A stretch of 64,000 nt of DNA from positions 1 through 64,000 of the forward strand of contig NZ_SIJB01000022.1 in assembly GCF_009910845.1 (NCBI RefSeq), given 5' to 3'. The translations under genes were made by a program, and so were the position numbers. The notes under the pieces were generated by a model. It was not told the DNA's origin. It worked only from the letters and a program-made list of their open reading frames with translations, and made no database searches. This stretch comes from Chengkuizengella marina (GTDB taxonomy: Bacteria; Bacillota; Bacilli; Paenibacillales; KCTC-33759). Position 1 is the stretch's first letter. Each line of letters begins with the position of its first letter. Of this stretch, positions 22,539-33,686 are shown piece by piece.

Positions 22539-23528
22539 TTAGTGGCTTTTAATCACTGATATACAAATATCGTAAAACTTATCGGGCTCTTCAAAATTAG
22601 GAGAATGAGCAGATTTTTCAAACCAAACTAACTCTTTTTTTGGAGATAGCAACGTATGATAATACTCTTCAATTAACTCATGGGGAGTTTGATAGTCATG
22701 ACGACCCACGCACAAATATACAGGAACTTTAAATTTATTCACATCTTTTAATAAATCAACTTCCATTAAATCTTCCCATAAATTCTTTAATGAAAAAAGT
22801 ATGCCATTCTTGATCGTCCTAATCCAATCTAAAAATGTATATTCTTTAAATGCTAAGTACTTTATCAAAAGTTTTAGAAAAGTACTCCCATGAACTGATC
22901 CCCCAAATTTTTCCAACCACCTTCTTTGTATACGCAAACCATTCAAACTTTTATATGGTGGAGGACCTATTTTTATTAATTGTCTAATCGCCTTTTTATT
23001 ATTTGTTTCTTTTGCTTTATCAAGCGCAAAGGAATAAGAAATACTTTCTCCTCTCTTCATGTTCACTACTTGGCCCACTCCTATATATGCATGTATTAAT
23101 TCAGGATATTTATATGCTGTAATTGAGCCAAGAAAACTTCCCCAAGAATGTCCAACTAAATATAATTTTTCCTGAATGAAACGTTTTAAAAGAGTATTAA
23201 TTAGTTCATAAATATCAGAAATAAATTGATTAATATTCATTGATTCTCCAGCAATATCTGAAGAGTAAGATTTACCTGCTCCTCTTTGATCCCAATTAAC
23301 TACAACAAAGCTTTCTTCTAATTTCTTTTGCGATTTTGGTGCAAAACCTATTTGAGCTGAACCAGGACCACCATGTAAGAAAAGTAGTAACGGAGAATTT
23401 ATATCTTTTCCTCTCATGAGAACATATTGATTTATTCCTCCAATCATCATTACCTCTAAGGAAGCAATACTATCTTTTATTATTCTTCCCTTTGAATCTC
23501 TAAAACTAGGTGTTCTACTTTTAATCAT
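22539..23528 (-). CDS. Alpha/beta hydrolase, proline iminopeptidase-like
   Basis: A 329-residue hydrolase with the oxyanion motif FLHGGPGS (about residue 50), WDQRGAGKS, the nucleophile Ser in VGHSWGS, Asp in VGRHDYQTP and His in KSAHSPNF. HGGPG and DQRGAGKS are typical for S33 peptidases and close relatives. The actual substrate cannot be told; esters or N-terminal Pro peptides are options. It is a single gene. No signal peptide is seen. Confidence 0.8.
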   Translation of the reverse strand: MIKSRTPSFRDSKGRIIKDSIASLEVMMIGGINQYVLMRGKDINSPLLLFLHGGPGSAQIGFAPKSQKKLEESFVVVNWDQRGAGKSYSSDIAGESMNINQFISDIYELINTLLKRFIQEKLYLVGHSWGSFLGSITAYKYPELIHAYIGVGQVVNMKRGESISYSFALDKAKETNNKKAIRQLIKIGPPPYKSLNGLRIQRRWLEKFGGSVHGSTFLKLLIKYLAFKEYTFLDWIRTIKNGILFSLKNLWEDLMEVDLLKDVNKFKVPVYLCVGRHDYQTPHELIEEYYHTLLSPKKELVWFEKSAHSPNFEEPDKFYDICISVIKSH

Positions 23529-23712
23529 TTATATCCCCCTATATATTAAATAATGTATTCAACTTATAAATTACCAATATAATTTCTTTTTAATAACAAT
23601 GATTTCTAACTGCTAGTCTATAAAAATGGCTTAACAATCACCAATGAATTATCTAATCATAGATTTCGTATGTTAAAATAAAAATAAATACATAAGGTTA
23701 GGAGAATGACGG

Positions 23713-24621
23713 ATGAGATTTGTAACAGCAGAAAAAGACAATAGAACATTTATTGGAGTCACTAATGAACAGCTTTCATATGTCCTCGATCTTACTTTAG
23801 CAGATAAAACCAAACATCAAACAGCTCAGTTACCAGCTACAATGATTGAATGTATCGAATTAGGAGAGCAATTTCTAAGTTTAGCTAGTTCCCTGGAACA
23901 ATGGATCATAGAAAATCCTGATCAGAATAAATTCAAATATCAAATAGATGATATCAAATTACTTGCCCCCATCCCTAGACCAACAAAAAATGTATTTTGT
24001 ATTGGAAAAAACTATAAAGATCATGTACTCGAGATGGGCAGTGAAGCTGATCTTCCATCCGATCCCATCGTATTTACAAAACCCCCTACAGCTGTAATTG
24101 GAAACGAAGATATTATTTTAAATCACAAACAAGTGACAGATGAATTAGATTATGAGGGTGAGCTTGCTGTTATTATTGGTAAAAAGGGTACAAACATCAC
24201 AAAAAAACAAGCTTTAGATTATGTGTTTGGATATACGATCATAAATGACATAACAGCTAGAGATTTACAAAAAAAACATAAGCAATTTTTCATAGGAAAA
24301 AGTTTAGACTCTTCCTGCCCAATGGGACCTGTTATCGTGCATAAGACAGAAATTAATAACCCAAATCACTTAAACTTGCAAACGAAAGTAAATGGTGAAA
24401 TAAGACAAAAGGCAAATACGGAATTATTTATTTTTGATGTAGAAACCATTATCTCTATTATTTCAAAAGGGCATACATTAGAACCTGGTGATATCATAGC
24501 AACCGGAACTCCTGCTGGTGTTGGAAAAGGATTTAAACCACCCCGTTTATTGCAACCAGGGGACCAGATTGAAATTTGGGTAGAAGGTATAGGGGTTTTA
24601 AGGAACACAGTGGAACACTAA
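23713..24621 (+). CDS. Fumarylacetoacetate hydrolase-family protein
   Basis: A 302-residue enzyme with the FAH fold: an N-terminal ~75-residue domain, then the catalytic part with VFCIGKNYKDHVLEM and KPPTAVIG. The metal-binding acidic residues lie in LDYEGELAVIIG, and GDIIATGTPAGVG is also present. Members hydrolyse or decarboxylate beta-dicarbonyl compounds (acylpyruvase or oxaloacetate decarboxylase-like). The start ATG follows TTAGGAGAATGACGG. Single gene; its end faces the chemotaxis gene across a shared terminator. Confidence 0.85.
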   Translation: MRFVTAEKDNRTFIGVTNEQLSYVLDLTLADKTKHQTAQLPATMIECIELGEQFLSLASSLEQWIIENPDQNKFKYQIDDIKLLAPIPRPTKNVFCIGKNYKDHVLEMGSEADLPSDPIVFTKPPTAVIGNEDIILNHKQVTDELDYEGELAVIIGKKGTNITKKQALDYVFGYTIINDITARDLQKKHKQFFIGKSLDSSCPMGPVIVHKTEINNPNHLNLQTKVNGEIRQKANTELFIFDVETIISIISKGHTLEPGDIIATGTPAGVGKGFKPPRLLQPGDQIEIWVEGIGVLRNTVEH

Positions 24622-24648
24622 AATCAATTTAGGATAGATAAAGTTATT

Positions 24649-24700
24649 AAAAAAGGTTATCCATACTCGTTTTTCTAAAACAAAATGGATAACCTTTTTG
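24649..24700. terminator. Bidirectional terminator
   Basis: AAAAAGGTTATCCAT and ATGGATAACCTTTTT form a perfect 15-bp stem, with A- and T-rich flanks serving both the FAH gene (plus) and the chemotaxis gene (minus). Confidence 0.85.
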
Positions 24701-24709
24701 TGCAATTTA

Positions 24710-25975
24710 TTACACCTTAAATTTCTGAATCATTTCCTGTAAATCAAACGCTAATGCATTTAGTTGACTTGCAGAAGCGGATATTTCTTCAGTGGAAGCA
24801 TTTTGCTCTTCCGTTAAAGCAGCAATTTGTTGAGATTTAGCAGATGAACTATCAGACACTTCTACAACCTCTTTCGCTAAATCAATCATATCTTTGAATC
24901 CTGCATGCATCTGCTGCATCGTTGCTGACACATCTTGAAATTCATGGGATACTTCTTGAATCTTATTCACAATCTCATTAAAGGTTTTCCCAGTTCCTCC
25001 AACTAACGAATAACTTTGATCAAATGAAGCTTTGCCTTCTTCTATTGCCGTCACAGCCTGCCCCGCTTCATCTTGGATTTCTTGAATCAACTTACTAATA
25101 TCTTCAGATGCTTTTGCTGATTGTTCTGCTAGTTTTCTTACTTCTCCTGCAACGACTGCAAAACCTCTACCATGTTCACCCGCACGTGCTGCTTCAATGG
25201 AAGCATTTAAGGATAGAAGATTCGTTTGCTGAGATATGTCTGTAATCATTGTAATAATTTTGCCGATCTCCTGTGATTTTTCATCAAAGGATTTCACTAT
25301 ATTTGAAGTATAAGTTACTTTCTCTTCTAGAGATTTCATTTGCTCCATACCTGCTTGTACAACTTGATTTCCATCAACTGCTTTATCATTTGTTGATTTT
25401 GTCATTTCAGATATAGATTGAATGGAACCCGTTATTTGACCAATTCCTTCTGAAATATCATTTACAGATTGATAAGTATCTGTAATTTTCATAACCTGTT
25501 TTTCTGATCCAAAAGCTACTTCATGAACTACTTTTGTTATTTCATCAATCGACTGATAATTCTGTTCAGTAATTGCAGATAGTTCATTTGATTGATCAGT
25601 TACCTGGTTAGAAACCTGGGTAATTTTATGTATTAGATTCTTCCACTGATTAGCCATCTCATTCATCGCTATAGCGATCGGTTTTAATTCCCCTACTTTT
25701 TCCACATTAATTTTAGAAGACAAATCACCTGCAGCCATTTGATTGACTCCATTTATAATATCTTTCATAGGCATAATAAATCTTTTAAAGTTTAGTATAG
25801 TTATGATAGAACCTATGATCACTCCACCGACTGTTATTCCAATCGTATTCAACCAAAATAATTTCCCTTGTAAATCAATTATAAATCCAATAGAAACCCC
25901 TAATAATACACCTCCAAAGATGATGAGTATTATTGTCCGGAATAAATAACGATAAAGTGAAACCGTACCCTTCAT
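24710..25975 (-). CDS. Methyl-accepting chemotaxis protein with almost no sensor domain
   Basis: The 421-residue transducer has two membrane helices (about residues 12-30 and 37-60) separated by only ~7 residues (DLQGKLF). A HAMP domain follows, and then a cytoplasmic signalling domain with the hairpin tip [27 protein letters not shown]. With no extracytoplasmic ligand domain, it must sense signals within the membrane or cytosol, or a partner protein such as a transporter. ATG at 25975. No che genes nearby; it is an orphan receptor. Confidence 0.9.
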   Translation of the reverse strand: MKGTVSLYRYLFRTIILIIFGGVLLGVSIGFIIDLQGKLFWLNTIGITVGGVIIGSIITILNFKRFIMPMKDIINGVNQMAAGDLSSKINVEKVGELKPIAIAMNEMANQWKNLIHKITQVSNQVTDQSNELSAITEQNYQSIDEITKVVHEVAFGSEKQVMKITDTYQSVNDISEGIGQITGSIQSISEMTKSTNDKAVDGNQVVQAGMEQMKSLEEKVTYTSNIVKSFDEKSQEIGKIITMITDISQQTNLLSLNASIEAARAGEHGRGFAVVAGEVRKLAEQSAKASEDISKLIQEIQDEAGQAVTAIEEGKASFDQSYSLVGGTGKTFNEIVNKIQEVSHEFQDVSATMQQMHAGFKDMIDLAKEVVEVSDSSSAKSQQIAALTEEQNASTEEISASASQLNALAFDLQEMIQKFKV

Positions 25976-26033
25976 TCTATTACCCCTTTACTTTAAAAAA
26001 TAAGTTATTAATAAGGTTTATTATACCATTTTA

Positions 26034-26801
26034 TCAAGTTTGCAACTGTTCTTTTACATATTTCAACTCTGAGATGATCATAAAAGTGATAACAACCAAT
26101 AAAAACCACGAGGTTATTTTACTGAAATGAACTAGCTGCCAAAAGTTTGATTGATTAGGATACTGCCAAGCTCCTAAAAAAGTTGAAATATTTTCTGCAA
26201 TCCAAATGAAAAAACCAATTAGGAAAAAAGATAATGTAACAGGCATACGATAAACTTGATTCATTAATGTGAATAAAACCCGAGTTCGATAAAATAAAAT
26301 AAACAATAATCCGATCAAGACCCATCTTATATCAGGTAGGACATAGTTCGTAAAAAAATTAACATATATGATTACACCTAAACCCCACACCATCTTTCGA
26401 TTTGGCCAATAAATCAGCGTGAGTTTTAATCTTCGCCATGCTTGACACATGTAACTTGCTACACTAGCATACATAAAGCCACTATATAACGGAACACCTA
26501 ATATTTTTGTATAAGCTTCCTCTGGATAAGACCACGATCCAATATTCACTTTATAAAGTTCTAAAACAAGTCCAATTAAATGAAAAACGAAAATAACTTT
26601 TAACTCATCCATTGATTCTAATTTACTTTTCACCATAAACCATTGTATAAAGATACAACTCATCAATATAAAATCGTAACGTGGTAAAAAGGGAATTTGT
26701 ATAACTTTAGAGACTGCAAGCGTTAAAAATATACTTACTGGAAAAATACACGACATTGCTTGATGGTATACAAAAAATAAAAATTGTTTCAAATACTTCA
26801 T
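26034..26801 (-). CDS. DUF817 family membrane protein (YoaT-like)
   Basis: A 255-residue integral membrane protein with about eight helices. It contains the DUF817 stretches VNIGSWSYPEEAY, PLYSGFMYASVASYMCQAWRR and the ENISTFLGAWQYPNQ segment. The function of the family is unknown. Encoded alone, with an ATG at 26801 after an AGGAGATAAC site. Confidence 0.85.
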   Translation of the reverse strand: MKYLKQFLFFVYHQAMSCIFPVSIFLTLAVSKVIQIPFLPRYDFILMSCIFIQWFMVKSKLESMDELKVIFVFHLIGLVLELYKVNIGSWSYPEEAYTKILGVPLYSGFMYASVASYMCQAWRRLKLTLIYWPNRKMVWGLGVIIYVNFFTNYVLPDIRWVLIGLLFILFYRTRVLFTLMNQVYRMPVTLSFFLIGFFIWIAENISTFLGAWQYPNQSNFWQLVHFSKITSWFLLVVITFMIISELKYVKEQLQT

Positions 26802-26870
26802 TATGTTATCTCCTATAAAGTTATCTGTTATTGATCACAATTGCATTTAGATGAGAGTAGTTGCATTCAT

Positions 26871-28427
<1,557 letters not shown>

Positions 28428-28487
28428 TTATCATAGGATACATGATAGCATGGGTTATTTTTTTCACAAAAAGGGATAGATACAAAA

Positions 28488-28501
28488 TGTAAGCGTTTCG
28501 C
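28488..28501. promoter_or_regulatory. Partial cre-like site before the sensor kinase gene
   Basis: TGTAAGCGTTTCGC matches the CcpA consensus TGWAANCGNTNWCA in the first 11 bases only. It lies about 100 bases before the kinase start. Because the transporter operon nearby carries a perfect cre site, carbon control of the regulators is plausible. Confidence 0.35.
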
Positions 28502-28596
28502 TCTATTATTTGATACAATATACTTACTAATAAACCAATTTAATAAGTGAATAATAACCATAAACTCTTAATCTAACAACTATCCAATAAAGTGAG

Positions 28597-30213
28597 TTGT
28601 TTTTCATGAAACCTCTAAAACTTCAAACTAAGATGGCACTATTAATCTTAACTTTACTCGTTTTTGTCATCGTGATTCTAAGCAGTGTGTTTGCCTATTT
28701 TATCTCTAACAGCTTAGAAGATCAAATAGGCAGCCGTGCTTTAAACATAGCAAAAACTGTTGCTATCATGCCTGAAATAAGGGGAGGATTTAAAACTGAA
28801 AAGCCTTCCGCTATTATTCAACCTCTTGCTGAGCAAGTCCGTATTCAAACAGGTGCTCAATTTGTTGTTATAGGTAATATTGATTCTGTCAGGTATTCTC
28901 ATCCTGTAGAAGAACGTATTGGACAAACCATGGTTGGAGGAGATAACGATCGAGCATTACTTCATGGTGAATCTTATACGTCTAAAGCTACAGGTACATT
29001 AGGTCCATCATTGCGAGGGAAAACTCCGATTTTTGATGAAGCTGGTGAAATTATAGGAATTGTGTCCGTAGGTTTCTTAATTGAAGATATTGAACTGATT
29101 TTAAATTCATATCAAAGGAAAGTATTATTGCTAACGATATTTGTTTCTTTCATCGGAATTATTGGTGCTTTATATATTGCTAAAGGATTTAAGAAATCAA
29201 TATTCGGTTTAGAGCCCAGGGAGATTGCCAGTTTGTTTCTAGAAAAAAATGCAATCTTAGAATCCATACATGAAGGCATCATTGCGATCAATGCAGATGG
29301 GAACATCACATTAGTAAATCAAAAAGCGTATCAAATCATAAATAAACACCCTTCAGAAAATATAATTGGAAAAAATATATTAGAAGTGTTGCCACATACT
29401 AAAATGTTAGACGTTTTACAAACTAAAAAGAGTCAGTTTAATCAAGAGCTAAAGATTGGAGCAAACGATATCATTGCAAATCGAGTCCCTATTTTTGATA
29501 AAAATCAGATTGTGGGTGTTGTTTCTAGCTTTCGTAATAAAACAGAGATTGATCAGTTAACAAATGAACTTTCGCAAGCTCAATCCTATGCTGAAGCTTT
29601 AAGGGCACAAACTCATGAGTACTCAAATAAACTCTATACGATCTCTGGCTTGATTCAATTAGCCTCTTATCAGGAAGCCATTGATTTTATTACTAAAGAA
29701 ACAACGGACCATCAAAATTTAGTCGAATTTTTAATGTCAGCCATTCCAGATACAATGATTGCAGCATTAGTACTTGGAAAATACAATCGTGCACATGAGC
29801 TGAAAATTGAATTGATTATTGACAATGAAAGCAGTATGAAAGATATCCCCCATGAATTAAATCGAGAGAAAATCGTCACGATTATAGGTAATTTGATAGA
29901 TAATGCATTTGACGCTACTAAAACTAACGATATAAATAAAACTGTGAAAATATTTATGACTGACATTGGTAATGATCTCATCTTTGAGGTTGAAGATTCT
30001 GGATCAGGTATAGATGAACAAGATTTACCTTATATCTTCCAAAAAGGTTTCAGCACTAAACATGGTGAAGATCGAGGAATAGGTTTATATCTAGTAGATA
30101 ATGCCGTAAAATATTTAAATGGTTATATTACTACATCGAAAAGTGAACTTGGGGGTACTGTTTTTACAGTGATACTACCTAAGAATACCCAAAAAGTGAA
30201 CGATAATTCATAG
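28597..30213 (+). CDS. CitS/DcuS-type sensor histidine kinase
   Basis: A 538-residue membrane kinase. TM1 is at residues ~15-35, followed by a PDC-type extracytoplasmic ligand domain (to ~175) with SVRYSHPVEERIGQ and LRGKTPIFDEAGEIIGIVSV. TM2, a PAS domain (NAILESIHEGIIAINADG), the H-box THEYSNKLYTISGLIQL and the ATPase boxes NLIDNAFDA and DSGSGI complete it. This layout is that of CitA/DcuS/CitS sensors for citrate and C4-dicarboxylates. With the next gene it probably controls the TctCBA transporter at 33.7-36.9 kb. Confidence 0.9.
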   Translation: MFFMKPLKLQTKMALLILTLLVFVIVILSSVFAYFISNSLEDQIGSRALNIAKTVAIMPEIRGGFKTEKPSAIIQPLAEQVRIQTGAQFVVIGNIDSVRYSHPVEERIGQTMVGGDNDRALLHGESYTSKATGTLGPSLRGKTPIFDEAGEIIGIVSVGFLIEDIELILNSYQRKVLLLTIFVSFIGIIGALYIAKGFKKSIFGLEPREIASLFLEKNAILESIHEGIIAINADGNITLVNQKAYQIINKHPSENIIGKNILEVLPHTKMLDVLQTKKSQFNQELKIGANDIIANRVPIFDKNQIVGVVSSFRNKTEIDQLTNELSQAQSYAEALRAQTHEYSNKLYTISGLIQLASYQEAIDFITKETTDHQNLVEFLMSAIPDTMIAALVLGKYNRAHELKIELIIDNESSMKDIPHELNREKIVTIIGNLIDNAFDATKTNDINKTVKIFMTDIGNDLIFEVEDSGSGIDEQDLPYIFQKGFSTKHGEDRGIGLYLVDNAVKYLNGYITTSKSELGGTVFTVILPKNTQKVNDNS

Positions 30214-30259
30214 ATGATATATCCCTTGTCAAAAACTTAAGCAACAAGGAGGTAGTTAC

Positions 30260-30940
30260 ATGCAGAACATTCGGATATTTATTGTAGAAGATGATCTCAA
30301 AATAGCAGAAATTAATCGTCGTTTTACAGAGAAAATTCCTGGGTATGAAGTATGTGGGATATCCACAAATTTAACAGAAGCAAAGGAAATGATTGACATC
30401 CTTCAACCTGATTTAGTATTGTTGGATATTTACTTTGCGGATGGGAATGGCATTGATTTGTTATGGTTTATACGTCAGCAATACAGGAATACGGATGTCA
30501 TCATGATCACAGCTGCAAAAGAGGTAGAAAGAGTGCAAAGCGCCATTAGAGGTGGCGCAATTGACTATATCATTAAACCGATTATTTTCCAACGCTTTCA
30601 ACAAACTTTAGAAAAATACAAAAACTATAAAGAACAAATATCAACGATGAGTCATGTAGATCAAAAACAAGTTGATCATTTATTTGATACGGTTCATAAA
30701 CAGACAAAGCCATCTGAATACCTTATTCCAAAAGGAATTGACCCTATAACGCTAGATAAAATAAAAAATCATATTAAACATGAAGTAAACGGTATAACTG
30801 CTGAGCAACTTGGAAAAGAAATCGGTGTAAGCCGCACTACCTCCCGTAGATATTTAGAATATATGGTATCCATTGGAGATGTACGTGCAGAATTGACATA
30901 TGGAAGTGTTGGTCGCCCTGAGAGAAGATATTTTCTATGA
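30260..30940 (+). CDS. CitT/DctR-type response regulator
   Basis: A 226-residue regulator whose receiver domain has the acidic pair in FIVEDD and the phospho-Asp in LVLLDIYFADG. Its C-terminal HTH (EQLGKEIGVSRTTSRRYLEY, then GSVGRPERRYF) is typical of the CitB/DcuR/CitT family. It follows the kinase gene by 46 bases with its own AAGGAGGTAG site. Confidence 0.9.
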   Translation: MQNIRIFIVEDDLKIAEINRRFTEKIPGYEVCGISTNLTEAKEMIDILQPDLVLLDIYFADGNGIDLLWFIRQQYRNTDVIMITAAKEVERVQSAIRGGAIDYIIKPIIFQRFQQTLEKYKNYKEQISTMSHVDQKQVDHLFDTVHKQTKPSEYLIPKGIDPITLDKIKNHIKHEVNGITAEQLGKEIGVSRTTSRRYLEYMVSIGDVRAELTYGSVGRPERRYFL

Positions 30941-30962
30941 TAAATAATCTCATAAGTAAGAA

Positions 30963-31967
30963 TCACACCTTGAGTAAATAAAGGTACGTATAAGGTGTTC
31001 CAAATTCTATACACTTTTCAACAGCTAATCCCGCTCTTGCAAACAACTCATCATATTCTTCTTTTTTGGGTATATATACACCCATGTAATTGTGGAGCAA
31101 CTCATAACCTACATTAAAAATTGGCAGCTGTTCCAGCTCTTCTAATGAGGGTTTTTGTACTGTATCCGCAATCAGGAAGTATTTTACGTTGGGGAATGCT
31201 TCTCGTAAACGATCAAATAGTGTTTCACGCAAATCTGATATGTTATACAAATCATGCAACATCATGAAGCTACTAACTAATTCTACTTCTTCTAAAATAG
31301 AATGAAACTTATCAGTGCGAAAAGTATCAAGTACATTGGCGCATACCATTTTTAATCGATTTTCTAATCCATGCATTTTCACTTGTTCTTCAGCCATGCC
31401 AATAGCATCTGCACTAATATCAACCCCGACTCCATTGATATGAGAGTAACGCTCTGCCCAAGTGATTAGGCGTCCCCCATTGCCACAACCAAAATCAGCA
31501 ATGGAATTCACATGAAGATGATCAAGCACATCAAACAACAATTTTTCCATAAAAGATCGATTGTTCATATCAGCCCCAAGGGCTACCATGCCTTCATTAC
31601 GTAAATGTCCCCATGGCCGAGCACTTTTAGTAAGATTACCCAATTCACGGAACATTTCTCCGTAACCACCAACACTCCAAGTAAAATAGCCTAACATCTG
31701 GCGTAATTCTTCTCCCATTTCTGTTACATTCATTGTTCCATCTTTATTAAAATGAAAATAACCTAGAGCTTCGCCTGCTTTTAACAATCCTTGCAATTTT
31801 GAAAGATGACTATCTGTTCGAACAGCAATTTCTTCTATCGTTACATTCTCTCCTTTTTTTATCACATCAAATAATCCAATTTGCTGATAAGCAAAGGCAA
31901 CATTTGCACCTACAAAACCATTAAAAAGCATGTCGGGATGAATAGGTTTAAGTTTTAATACTGGCAA
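30963..31967 (-). CDS. SAM-dependent methyltransferase paired with a TDO-like protein
   Basis: A 334-residue class I methyltransferase. The N-terminal ~100 residues form a winged-helix-like dimerisation domain (IGLFDVIKKGENVTIEEIAV), as in small-molecule O/C-methyltransferases. The SAM motif IADFGCGNGGRL lies near residue 158, and GVGVDISADAIGMAE binds the ribose. The start is TTG at 31967, eight bases after AGGAGG. It follows the TDO-like gene by 63 bases, so the two are one unit. The pairing points to modification of an aromatic amino acid derivative, but no pathway genes are nearby to prove it. Confidence 0.8.
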   Translation of the reverse strand: MPVLKLKPIHPDMLFNGFVGANVAFAYQQIGLFDVIKKGENVTIEEIAVRTDSHLSKLQGLLKAGEALGYFHFNKDGTMNVTEMGEELRQMLGYFTWSVGGYGEMFRELGNLTKSARPWGHLRNEGMVALGADMNNRSFMEKLLFDVLDHLHVNSIADFGCGNGGRLITWAERYSHINGVGVDISADAIGMAEEQVKMHGLENRLKMVCANVLDTFRTDKFHSILEEVELVSSFMMLHDLYNISDLRETLFDRLREAFPNVKYFLIADTVQKPSLEELEQLPIFNVGYELLHNYMGVYIPKKEEYDELFARAGLAVEKCIEFGTPYTYLYLLKV

Positions 31968-32030
31968 TTGAGATTCCTCCTATTAAAAAAATAAAAATAT
32001 AATACTAAAAATGTTTATTTATCTCATGAT

Positions 32031-33389
32031 TCAAGTCAATTCATTTTCATGGAGAAACGGAAATAATTTTCTTGAAGCATATTTCTCCAAATATGAAGGT
32101 CCTAGTGTATACCCTGTTCCTTGTTCATTACCGATCATTTTGACGGCCATCTTAAAATGCATATTGTTCCAAGATATGAATGTCTCTTCAAACCGCTTCA
32201 TACACTTAATCCATTCTTCAAAAATAGGTTGCTTGCAAACGGACTCATCTGTCAAATAATCTCGCATATAAGTTTGAAAATTGGAAATGTTTCCTTTTAA
32301 ATAATCTTTTTTTATACTGGGGACAGAATTGAAGGCTGGCGAATTTAATCGCTCTTCCAATGGCTCTGCTGCTAGTATCTCAATCAATTTATACTGTTTA
32401 GACTGTATTGCACTTGCACCTTCTGTATAAATACGAAAAGCAGCAAAGTTGTCTTTCTCCATCATCATCACAACTCTGAACAATGCAGGACCACAGTCAA
32501 GTATAGCTTTAAGTGTTTCCATAATAGTTATAGATTCTTTAAATTTTTGAATCTTAATTTGGGAGAGACAAGTTTGAAATCCTTTCACTACAATGCTGAA
32601 AATAGTTTCTAAACTTTGCAAGCATCTTATAAACATATACTCATCATGAATTGTGTACACTGGCAAAATGGCTAAATTTAATGCTTTTAATGATGACTCC
32701 GGCAGTTGTTCTAAAATATCTTCACTTACTTTGAGTAACATATCAGCAAGTTTCTTGCTCAATGTTTCATTTGAATCCAATTCTGTTTGCAAAATTTTTA
32801 ATGTTTCGTCTAAATTTTTAGGTAACTGGAGAGTATATGAAAATGGACTATACACTTTCATGGCACGTAAAACATGAAAGATAATTCGCTTCAAATGATG
32901 GTTAGAAGATAAATTCCTTTGAAACCTCTTATCAGCTCCAATCAATGTATGGCATTCAAAACGAATAATATCAGATAGAATCGCAGCTAGATGTAAAATT
33001 TGAACCTCCAAATACTCAATAAATTCTAAGTCATCTGGAATAACTAATTCTGAAATAATTCTAGTTCCGGTATAAGTATGGTAATCATAAATCCCTTTAT
33101 GTTTATCTAGAAGCATGACTAAAAACTGTTGTAATAAAAATGAATAAAAAGATTTATCCCCTGCTAATCGATGATTCACTTTTTCCTCAATTTGTAATAA
33201 TTTGTTGAGAATCTCTTCACGAACAAAATGTTTACCCACTTTGTGGTAGTAGTCCAAGATCGTTTGGAATGGAAAATTTTCAAATAATGATTCTAAATGA
33301 GCACTCTCATTATCTAACAATGAAAAATAAATTTGGAGTTCATTCATGACTTTACTAGGTTCTATATCTAATGATAAGTTTGTTTTCAT
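32031..33389 (-). CDS. Tryptophan 2,3-dioxygenase-like haem protein
   Basis: The 452-residue protein shows the two C-terminal hallmarks of the TDO superfamily. One is FRIYTEGASAIQSKQYKLIE (residues 318-337; compare F.R..SGxQSxQxRxxE). The other is WNNMHFKMAVKMIGNEQGTG (407-426), with His411 at the place of the haem-binding His. It is longer than TDO (about 280-400) and the N-terminal substrate motif is not clear, so the substrate may not be plain tryptophan. Relatives with altered function exist (SfmD- and MarE-type enzymes). Its partner is the methyltransferase downstream. No kynurenine-pathway genes are nearby. Confidence 0.65.
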   Translation of the reverse strand: MKTNLSLDIEPSKVMNELQIYFSLLDNESAHLESLFENFPFQTILDYYHKVGKHFVREEILNKLLQIEEKVNHRLAGDKSFYSFLLQQFLVMLLDKHKGIYDYHTYTGTRIISELVIPDDLEFIEYLEVQILHLAAILSDIIRFECHTLIGADKRFQRNLSSNHHLKRIIFHVLRAMKVYSPFSYTLQLPKNLDETLKILQTELDSNETLSKKLADMLLKVSEDILEQLPESSLKALNLAILPVYTIHDEYMFIRCLQSLETIFSIVVKGFQTCLSQIKIQKFKESITIMETLKAILDCGPALFRVVMMMEKDNFAAFRIYTEGASAIQSKQYKLIEILAAEPLEERLNSPAFNSVPSIKKDYLKGNISNFQTYMRDYLTDESVCKQPIFEEWIKCMKRFEETFISWNNMHFKMAVKMIGNEQGTGYTLGPSYLEKYASRKLFPFLHENELT

Positions 33390-33566
33390 ATCTAACCACT
33401 CCTTACTTTTTTAATAGAAGACAAGTAGTTAAAACAACAAAACAGTCCATACTAATTTGCTTCAACGCAACACAGAATTGAACATCACAAAATGCTTTAT
33501 AAAACAACTAAACATTATTAACTTTACTTAATTATAACAATATAACCCTATATTTTCCATTAAATG

Positions 33567-33605
33567 CAAAAAACCCTACTTTAGCACTATATACTTAAAG
33601 TAGGG
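33567..33605 (-). terminator. Terminator of the tctCBA operon
   Basis: On the minus strand CCCTACTTTAA and TTAAAGTAGGG-type arms (33574-33583 and 33596-33605) pair over an ~11-base loop and are followed by TTTTTTGC. It lies about 80 bases past the tctA stop. Confidence 0.8.
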
Positions 33606-33686
33606 ACAATTTTACTAGATAACGTTGAAATTTAAATTTAAACTCTAGTTAATTTGTAAGTAATTCATGTTATCTTTCCAACAGTT

